DNA of 64,000 nt from UKL13-3 sp964392775. GTDB lineage: Bacteria; Bacteroidota; Bacteroidia; UKL13-3. Position numbers and translations under genes: made by a program. The notes beneath the pieces were generated by a model, which worked only from the letters and a program-made list of their open reading frames with translations, was not told where the DNA came from and searched no databases. Position 1 is the stretch's first letter; every line of letters begins with the position of its first letter. Shown here in pieces: positions 16,594-23,287 of this stretch. The stretch covers positions 6,235-70,234 of the forward strand of contig CAYMRD010000015.1 in NCBI GenBank assembly GCA_964392775.1. The letters run 5' to 3'.

Positions 16594-18450
16594 ATGATTA
16601 GCCGAAGCAATTACCCTATACTCATTTTCCTTTTTGTTTGCTTAACATTTGCTGCAAATGCACAATTGGATAGTTTATACACCCAACAATGGGGACGAGA
16701 TGCTGTAACAAACTTTAACTCTACCAACAGTTCACAACGCCAGATCATCACCAAAGAAACGATTCGCAACAGTGGGTACACTCACTTGAGTGATGTACTT
16801 TATTTGATTGATGGATGGACAGCTTCAACCCTTACGGATGGAAACAGTTCGATGCAAAGCAATGGCACCGGCAGCTACAATCAACAAAACTGGGTGGTGA
16901 TGCTCAACGGGCAACGTATTGAGTTGGACCGATCATTCCCTCAGAGTTTAAATCAACTTGCTATTGGTATATATGATATTGAACGCATTGAAGTCATCAA
17001 CAGCAACGGAATGTTTTTGGGAGAGTATACACAGTATGGGCTTATCCATATCATCACTAAGAAACAAACAGTGAATGGAATTCATGCCGATGCATTTCTT
17101 TCGTCAGCCGCAGGCTATGACGTATATAATGGAGAGTTGGATGGAGGGTTTTATTTAAGAGATATGCGTGCGGTATCGTTAGGATATACAAAAAACAACT
17201 TCAACATAAACACATCAGTTCTTTACCAAAACGTAGGGAGTAGTTCTACATCCAATAATCTTATTTCTAGAGTTGAACTTCAATACACCGGCAAAAAAAT
17301 ATCGCATCAAATACAAACACAATCCATTTTAAAAGGTCAAAATCCACCTTATCGTTTAGCATCTTATCTGGGTTTATGGAACATCAATACCCATAACCAA
17401 ATTCGGTTATCAACCACATTTACCAATACTAAATATGAATGGGGAGATCCACAAGCGCAGCAATTCAAAAACACCTTACAACACCGTTATTTAAAAACTT
17501 ATAAAAAAGGTAACTTCATCTGGCAAAATGGATTGGGATATGACTATATCAAATATAATTCCACCAGCATGTCGGGTTCAGTTCAGAACGCAACAATTAT
17601 AAAACCATACACGTCCATCAATATTCCCATCACCCGAAAAGCTAATTTATTTGGGGATGCGCAGGTTGCATTTTGCAATGGCAAAACGGCACCAAAAGTA
17701 TCCGTTGGTGTATACAAAAAAGTAAGCTTTATTTCCAATTATAGTTTTGTATTTGGATATACTGAAACATTGTTGGAAGAAGCCTTTCTAACTTCTGTCA
17801 ATAAGGATATAAATGCCATGGAAACTGCTTCTAACTTTTATAGTCCGAAACTTACCACTGCCGATTTTTATTATAATATCAATATTGGCAACAACGCAAA
17901 ATTCAGTTTTAACTCAGGACTTAAAAATGCTTATGATGTGCCCGACTATCAATACTCCGCATCAACCAACAATCAAGTAGTATCTACTTACCAACTCAAC
18001 TGGATCAATCGTTTCAATATCCATTACGATATCATCAAAAATGTGGTGTTCGATATAAATTATATGCATACCCGTAGGTTAAACTCATGGGATGATAATT
18101 TGCAAAATATACCCAAGCACAAATTCACGTTTACGTTGCAATACGATTTACCGAAACGTTTTACACTTTGGTCGCGTAATTATATGCAATCAAAAACGCA
18201 ATGGTTTACAGACTATGGAAATTCTTCAGCGGGTTTATATTACACACAACCCACACAGTTTGGTTGGGATATCGGATTAAACAAGAAGTTGTTTAAAGAG
18301 TATCTAAACATCAACCTTGCTGCCCGAAATGTACTTCAGAAAGACATCTACTACTCCTCTTCCGGCATGTTCGAGTTTTTGGGAGGCATTTTTATAAGCA
18401 TAACTGCCAACATCAATGGAATTGGTGAAACGAAAACGCCTAAACCATAA
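16594..18450 (+). CDS. TonB-dependent-receptor-like outer membrane protein (paralogue 2)
   Basis: 618 residues; signal peptide MISRSNYPILIFLFVCLTFAANAQ. The mature start LDSLYTQQWGRDAVTNFNSTNS matches the TDSIVYQYWKRDANTDVTSVTS of the upstream gene, and the plug (QRQIITKETIRNSGYTHLSDV, WVVMLNGQRIELD, IERIEVINSNGMFLGEYTQYGLIHIITK) is clearly homologous. The barrels are related but diverged, sharing for instance LWSRNYMQSKTQW versus IWTRYYYQSKTEW. Shorter than typical TonB receptors (700-1000 residues). Gap to the upstream paralogue is 19 bases, so the three genes from 13999 look like one operon. No SusD-like partner follows. Confidence 0.78.
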   Translation: MISRSNYPILIFLFVCLTFAANAQLDSLYTQQWGRDAVTNFNSTNSSQRQIITKETIRNSGYTHLSDVLYLIDGWTASTLTDGNSSMQSNGTGSYNQQNWVVMLNGQRIELDRSFPQSLNQLAIGIYDIERIEVINSNGMFLGEYTQYGLIHIITKKQTVNGIHADAFLSSAAGYDVYNGELDGGFYLRDMRAVSLGYTKNNFNINTSVLYQNVGSSSTSNNLISRVELQYTGKKISHQIQTQSILKGQNPPYRLASYLGLWNINTHNQIRLSTTFTNTKYEWGDPQAQQFKNTLQHRYLKTYKKGNFIWQNGLGYDYIKYNSTSMSGSVQNATIIKPYTSINIPITRKANLFGDAQVAFCNGKTAPKVSVGVYKKVSFISNYSFVFGYTETLLEEAFLTSVNKDINAMETASNFYSPKLTTADFYYNINIGNNAKFSFNSGLKNAYDVPDYQYSASTNNQVVSTYQLNWINRFNIHYDIIKNVVFDINYMHTRRLNSWDDNLQNIPKHKFTFTLQYDLPKRFTLWSRNYMQSKTQWFTDYGNSSAGLYYTQPTQFGWDIGLNKKLFKEYLNINLAARNVLQKDIYYSSSGMFEFLGGIFISITANINGIGETKTPKP

Positions 18451-18487
18451 AGCATAAATTACCATTTTACGCTACCAACCAAAATCT

Positions 18488-18495
18488 TAACTTGC
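18488..18495 (+). promoter_or_regulatory. Candidate -7 box immediately before cca (possible leaderless mRNA)
   Basis: TAACTTGC ends 4 bases before the GTG start of cca. With the usual spacing of about 5-7 bases from the box to the transcription start, the mRNA would begin at or within a few bases of the start codon. Confidence 0.25.
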
Positions 18496-18499
18496 ACCC

Positions 18500-19912
18500 G
18501 TGTTAACCGAACTCAACAATCCCGTTATTAAAGACCTTCAGCGTATTGTACAACAACAAGGTATCGAAGCCTATATTGTTGGCGGTTTTGTACGCGACTG
18601 GTTTTTAAAACGTCCTTCTAAAGATATAGATGTGGTGGTAGTGGGTGATGGGATTTCACTGGCCAAACAATATGCTGCGATGCATAAAGGCAGCGACTTC
18701 TCTTTCTTTAAAAACTATGGCACCGCTATGGTTAAAACAGGAGGATGGGAAGTTGAATTTGTTGGAGCCCGTAAAGAATCATACTCACGCGACTCACGTA
18801 AACCAACAGTTGAACCGGGTTCGCTCACCGATGACCAAAACCGCAGGGACTTTACCATCAACGCGCTTGCCATCAGCTTGCAGCCGCATAATTTGGGAGA
18901 GTTGGTGGATCCATTTGGAGGTGTGGCCGATCTGGAATCTAAACTCATCCGCACTCCGCTCGACCCCGATATTACCTTTAGCGATGACCCTTTGCGGATG
19001 ATGCGGGCCATTCGATTTTCGGCTCAGTTGCAATTTGAGATTTTAGACGAAACGTATCAGTCCATCAAAAAAAATGCGGAACGTATTCGCATCATATCGG
19101 CAGAACGCATCGCTGATGAATTGAATAAAATTATGTTGTCGGCCAAACCCTCGCAAGGTTTAAAGTTGTTGTTTGATTCGGGGTTATTGCATATCATCTT
19201 CCCTGAACTGGCTGCCCTGCATGGTGTGGAAACACAGGAAGGAAAATCACATAAAGACAATTTTTACCATACGCTGATGGTGGTTGATAATATCAGCCTC
19301 GAAACACAAGACCTGTGGTTGCGTTGGGCTGCGTTGCTGCATGATATTGCCAAACCGCTTACCAAACGTTTTACCAAGGGTGAAGGCTGGACCTTCCACG
19401 GACATGAAGACAAAGGAAGCCGTATGGTTTCTAAAATTTTCCGCAAACTCAAATTACCGCTCAACGAAAAAATGAAATACGTTGAGAAGATTGTAGGCCT
19501 GCACCATCGCCCCAAAGCATTGGCAGAAGAGGGTGTGACCGACTCGGCTATTCGCAGGTTGATTGTAGATGCCGGAGAGGATTTGGAAGACTTGTTTACA
19601 CTTTGCCGTGCTGACATGACATCAGCCAATATGCGTAAAATTGAATTGTACCGCTCCCATTTAAGGCAAGTTCAACAACTGGTTGCTGATGTTTCGGAGC
19701 GTGATGCCCTGCGCAATTTTCAGCCTCCGGTAACTGGTGAAGACATCATGCGCATTTTTGGATTGGGCCCCTCTCGTATGGTTGGTGAGCTTAAAACCGA
19801 AATACGAGAAAGCATTTTGGAAGGACGTATCCGTAACAACCGCGAGGAAGCTCTTCAACTGATGTATGATAAAGCAAAAGCACTTGGCCTCACTCCTGTT
19901 GAAAAACCTTAG
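18500..19912 (+). CDS. cca: CCA tRNA nucleotidyltransferase
   Basis: Adds or repairs the 3' CCA of tRNA. 470 residues, class II pol-beta superfamily. Head domain: YIVGGFVRDWFLKRPSKDID with the metal-binding D-x-D, then RRDFTINALAIS and the SFSDDPLRMMRAIRF-like block. An HD domain follows (LLHDIAKPLTKRF near residue 275 and LHHRPKALAEEG), giving the HD-containing bacterial form. Start is GTG at 18500; the conserved GGFVRD begins about 28 residues later and no earlier ATG exists in frame. Confidence 0.93.
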   Translation: MLTELNNPVIKDLQRIVQQQGIEAYIVGGFVRDWFLKRPSKDIDVVVVGDGISLAKQYAAMHKGSDFSFFKNYGTAMVKTGGWEVEFVGARKESYSRDSRKPTVEPGSLTDDQNRRDFTINALAISLQPHNLGELVDPFGGVADLESKLIRTPLDPDITFSDDPLRMMRAIRFSAQLQFEILDETYQSIKKNAERIRIISAERIADELNKIMLSAKPSQGLKLLFDSGLLHIIFPELAALHGVETQEGKSHKDNFYHTLMVVDNISLETQDLWLRWAALLHDIAKPLTKRFTKGEGWTFHGHEDKGSRMVSKIFRKLKLPLNEKMKYVEKIVGLHHRPKALAEEGVTDSAIRRLIVDAGEDLEDLFTLCRADMTSANMRKIELYRSHLRQVQQLVADVSERDALRNFQPPVTGEDIMRIFGLGPSRMVGELKTEIRESILEGRIRNNREEALQLMYDKAKALGLTPVEKP

Positions 19913-19931
19913 TACACTACACAAGACTATT

Positions 19932-20792
19932 ATGACTCGTTCCAAGTTCATCACATTCCTTTTTATAATTCTTGCACTAGGTTTCACTACCGTTAGCCTA
20001 TGTGGGTGTAAACCCAAAGACGACAAAAGTTTTGAAGACTCTTGCGGAGGGAAAGCTCCTGGAGGTATCACCAGTTTACTCATAAGCACAGATCAAGACA
20101 TACAAATGGGACTGGCATCCGTACACCAGATTGATTCCTTATCGTCTCAATACCCTGTTTTAGATTCGGCACAATACCCGGAAGCGTATGCTCATATTTA
20201 CCGCATCCGCGATAATATCCTCAACTCAGGTAAAATATATTACCGCCACACCTTCCCCTGGAAAATCAGAATCATCCGGGATGATAATACCCTCAATGCG
20301 TTTTGCACCCCGGGTGGTTTTATTTATGTGTATACCGGAATCATCAAATACCTTGATAATGAAACCCAGCTTGCCGGTGTGATGGGCCATGAAATTGCCC
20401 ATGCCGACCGCAGACACAGTGCCAAACAAATAGCCCAACAAATGGGAACCCAAACGCTGATTCAATTACTGACAAGCGGAACCACTCAGGAAATTGCCTC
20501 ACTGGGCAATAACTTACTGGCTCTTAAATTTAGCCGTAACCATGAAACAGAAGCCGATGATTACTCTGTCAGGTATTTACTTGGCACCGAATACGACCCT
20601 CAGGGAGCTAAGTATTTCTTCGTAAAAATAAACGCACAAGGCCAACCCGGTGTACCCCAATTTCTGAGTACCCATCCCAATCCTGCCAACCGGGTTGTTA
20701 ATATCGAAAACACATGGAAATGTTTGGGCAGCGGAGGCGGAACGGCTACCTTCGACCAGCGATACGCTCAGTTTAAGTCTGCACTTCCTTAA
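19932..20792 (+). CDS. M48-family metalloprotease, lipoprotein
   Basis: Zinc endopeptidase of the M48/Oma1/BepA type, 286 residues. The N-terminus MTRSKFITFLFIILALGFTTVSLCGC is a lipoprotein signal with the likely lipidated cysteine at 26, so it should be anchored to the outer or inner membrane on the periplasmic side. Active site HEIAH at 153-157 (two His ligands and Glu154) and the distal ETEAD motif (about 205-209) carrying the third ligand. A C-terminal FLSTHPNPANRV motif is typical of the family. It lacks the TPR domain of BepA. It begins 19 bases after the cca stop. Confidence 0.9.
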   Translation: MTRSKFITFLFIILALGFTTVSLCGCKPKDDKSFEDSCGGKAPGGITSLLISTDQDIQMGLASVHQIDSLSSQYPVLDSAQYPEAYAHIYRIRDNILNSGKIYYRHTFPWKIRIIRDDNTLNAFCTPGGFIYVYTGIIKYLDNETQLAGVMGHEIAHADRRHSAKQIAQQMGTQTLIQLLTSGTTQEIASLGNNLLALKFSRNHETEADDYSVRYLLGTEYDPQGAKYFFVKINAQGQPGVPQFLSTHPNPANRVVNIENTWKCLGSGGGTATFDQRYAQFKSALP

Positions 20793-20873
20793 TGGAATCT
20801 TAAATTGTAAAATAAGTAATCAACCATAACAACCTTTTATTTAATATTGGAGTCTGAAGAATAAATCCCTGAT

Positions 20874-21422
20874 TTGAAATCCTTCAAGGAGTTAACAGAA
20901 GCGGAAATCGTTTACCGTTGTTTGCAACTGGATATGCTCGCTCAAAACGAGTTATACAGAAGGTATGCCGGTAAAATGATGGCTGTGTGCATGAGATATG
21001 CACGCAACAGGGATAATGCGGCCGATATTATGCAGGACGGGTTTGTTAAAATCTTCCTCAACCTTAAATCATTTAAAGGAGAAGGCTCATTTGAAGGGTG
21101 GATGAAGCGTATTATGATTAATACAGCCCTAAAGCAATACCGTAAAGACCTTAAGTTTAAGAATGATACCGATATTGAGGCTGCATATTCAATTTCATTT
21201 GATAATCAAATTGTAAGCAACCTTTCTACGAAAGAACTACTCAATCATGTACAAGGCTTACCAGATGGCTATCGTACCATTTTTAACTTATACGTTTTGG
21301 AAGGGTACCAGCACAACGAAATTGGAGAGATGCTGAATATTTCGGAAGGAACATCCAAGTCGCAACTGTCAAGGGCCCGAAACTATTTAATGCAACAGAT
21401 AAAAAAGGACAATAACATATAA
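20874..21422 (+). CDS. RNA polymerase ECF-type sigma factor
   Basis: Alternative sigma factor of 182 residues. Region 2: FNELYRRYAGKMMAVCMRYARNRDNAADIMQDGFVKIFLNL with the core-binding helix and the DIMQDGFVKIF block; region 4: LPDGYRTIFNLYVLEGYQHNEIGEMLNISEGTSKSQLSRARNYL, a helix-turn-helix for -35 recognition. Region 3 is missing, as in ECF factors. Start TTG at 20874. The next gene starts 5 bases after its stop and encodes a membrane protein, the standard place for an anti-sigma factor or sensor. Confidence 0.93.
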   Translation: MKSFKELTEAEIVYRCLQLDMLAQNELYRRYAGKMMAVCMRYARNRDNAADIMQDGFVKIFLNLKSFKGEGSFEGWMKRIMINTALKQYRKDLKFKNDTDIEAAYSISFDNQIVSNLSTKELLNHVQGLPDGYRTIFNLYVLEGYQHNEIGEMLNISEGTSKSQLSRARNYLMQQIKKDNNI

Positions 21423-21427
21423 AAATC

Positions 21428-23215
21428 ATGCAACGCAACGATTTTGACACATTTGACGAATTGGTAAGAGGCAAACTTACCGATTATAACGAGCCTCCCG
21501 ACCCGGTGAGCCTCACCAGAATACATGCGAAGAAAGCTCGCATTACAAGTCTGTATCAGGTATACAGGTTATTGCTGGTAGTGCTGGTAGCAGGAATCGG
21601 CATGTTCGTTTCTACTTTGTTTGTTCAACCTACAGCAAATAATGAAACAACATCTGAAACAAGCCCTGCTCAACAATCAAATAATGTGGTTAATCAGACA
21701 ACTGTCCGCCAGGCTGAATTTGCCTCAGATCAGAGCCGGTCAGAATCTCAAAACATCCAGCAAGTAATCTCCTCCAATAACTCATTCAACGAATATAAAT
21801 CAACTCAAAAAGAGATTGCGAATACATCCTCTGCTCCATCTCACCCATCTTCTAACTCAAAAACAAATTCAACCTTTGCATCAAAAACAACTTTAAATCG
21901 CACTAATCAATCAAACACAAACACTACCATATCTAACAATGCCTCATCAGGCAAAAACGTTGTGGTTGAGAAAGAGTCGTCAACACAAGAAGAACAACAA
22001 GAATCACAAGAAAAAACAAATTCAGATATTGTTCCTATTCCGGAAACCGAAAACAACAATCAGTTACTTACAGATTCCGTTTCGAAGACTACCAACAAAA
22101 ATGAAGAGACTTGCGATGTGGCATTTGATTATTACAGTTCATACACAGGCGAATTTACCTTTCATACAACAGCAAGCAGCTCCAACACATCAAAACTAAG
22201 CTGGGATTTCGGAGATGGAAATTCTTCATCAGAGCAGGCTCCTGTTCACAAATACAAACATTCCGGTACATACACCGTTACCTTGGTTTTAACTGATGGT
22301 TCAAAAAAATGTGATGCCCGGATGAGCAAAGAAATTGTACAGGGCATATCAACTCCTAAACAGCAAAACCTAACCTTAACCGGCAGTTTGATTGCAGGAA
22401 ATAATGCTGTACCTAATGGCACGATTGAGGTTTACACACAAAATGAAAAGAATGCTCAATACACCAGCACCTTCTCAGTAAAAACACAAGCTGACGGCTC
22501 CTTTAATATCCCTCTTACCGAAGGTGTACATTATCTCCTTAAAGGTTATCCTACGGCTTCTCAAAGTAATTATCTTCCAACATTTTGGGGTAATACCACT
22601 TCAGATGCAGATGCCTCTGAGATTTTCATTAATCCGGGAGAGCAGTTGGATGTAATGGGATATACCATTCAGTTATTAGCGGGAGAAAAAGTTCCTGCCG
22701 AAACTACAGAACAGGCAAGTACCCCAATTGAGCGTGGAAACAATCAAGTAATTTTTGTAGATGGTAACAATAATATTGTGGGTATGGGACATATTGACCA
22801 AAACGGAAATGTTGTTGCCAATGCAAGTGTAAAACCAGGCAACTACACTGCGGTGAACCCCAATACCGGAAAATCAAATCCGATAGAAATCAGCAATAAC
22901 GGAGAAGTATTAAGCAGCCCCGAATCTCTAACAAGAAATGACGATGATAACAAAGTAGCAGTATTCCCAAATCCGGTTGAAAATACTGTGAATTTTGGTG
23001 TTAATAGTGAAAACACTAATGAGGCAACTTTAGTAGTTATGAATGTAGGTGGGATTGAACTCATGCGCAAATCAATCATATTCGTTCCCGGATTTAACCA
23101 GTTACAATATGATATTTCAGAGTTTTCACCCGGCATCTATTATGTAATGGTATTTAAGGATGGTCAGTCGGTTATGTGCAATCGAATTATGAAGATGGAT
23201 GAACTATCTAAATAA
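21428..23215 (+). CDS. Membrane-anchored PKD-domain protein with T9SS C-terminal domain, sigma-factor partner
   Basis: 595 residues. A cytoplasmic stretch of about 46 residues (MQRNDFDTFDELVRGKL) precedes one transmembrane helix at about 47-66 (YRLLLVVLVAGIGMFVSTLF). A Ser/Thr/Asn/Gln-rich linker (70-225) follows, then a PKD domain (229-310, LSWDFGDGNSSSEQAPVHKYKHSG), a carboxypeptidase-regulatory-like beta domain (about 315-420), and a T9SS type A sorting domain (about 509-595: AVFPNPVENTV, GGIELMRKSI, SPGIYYVMVFKDG). Its location directly behind the ECF sigma factor suggests an anti-sigma or sensor role, but no zinc-binding anti-sigma motif is present. A membrane anchor combined with a T9SS tail is unusual and unexplained. 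Confidence 0.85.
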   Translation: MQRNDFDTFDELVRGKLTDYNEPPDPVSLTRIHAKKARITSLYQVYRLLLVVLVAGIGMFVSTLFVQPTANNETTSETSPAQQSNNVVNQTTVRQAEFASDQSRSESQNIQQVISSNNSFNEYKSTQKEIANTSSAPSHPSSNSKTNSTFASKTTLNRTNQSNTNTTISNNASSGKNVVVEKESSTQEEQQESQEKTNSDIVPIPETENNNQLLTDSVSKTTNKNEETCDVAFDYYSSYTGEFTFHTTASSSNTSKLSWDFGDGNSSSEQAPVHKYKHSGTYTVTLVLTDGSKKCDARMSKEIVQGISTPKQQNLTLTGSLIAGNNAVPNGTIEVYTQNEKNAQYTSTFSVKTQADGSFNIPLTEGVHYLLKGYPTASQSNYLPTFWGNTTSDADASEIFINPGEQLDVMGYTIQLLAGEKVPAETTEQASTPIERGNNQVIFVDGNNNIVGMGHIDQNGNVVANASVKPGNYTAVNPNTGKSNPIEISNNGEVLSSPESLTRNDDDNKVAVFPNPVENTVNFGVNSENTNEATLVVMNVGGIELMRKSIIFVPGFNQLQYDISEFSPGIYYVMVFKDGQSVMCNRIMKMDELSK

Positions 23216-23236
23216 CAAACGATTTATCCAATAACA

Positions 23237-23271
23237 AAAAAGCGGTTACCGATTCTCGGCAACCGCTTTTT
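23237..23271. terminator. Bidirectional Rho-independent terminator
   Basis: Stem aaaaagcggttacc (23237-23250) with ggcaaccgcttttt (23258-23271), one mismatch, 7-base loop; T runs on both sides. It sits between the convergent PKD/T9SS gene and valS and serves both. Confidence 0.85.
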
Positions 23272-23287
23272 ATGGTTCTTTAGCTGT

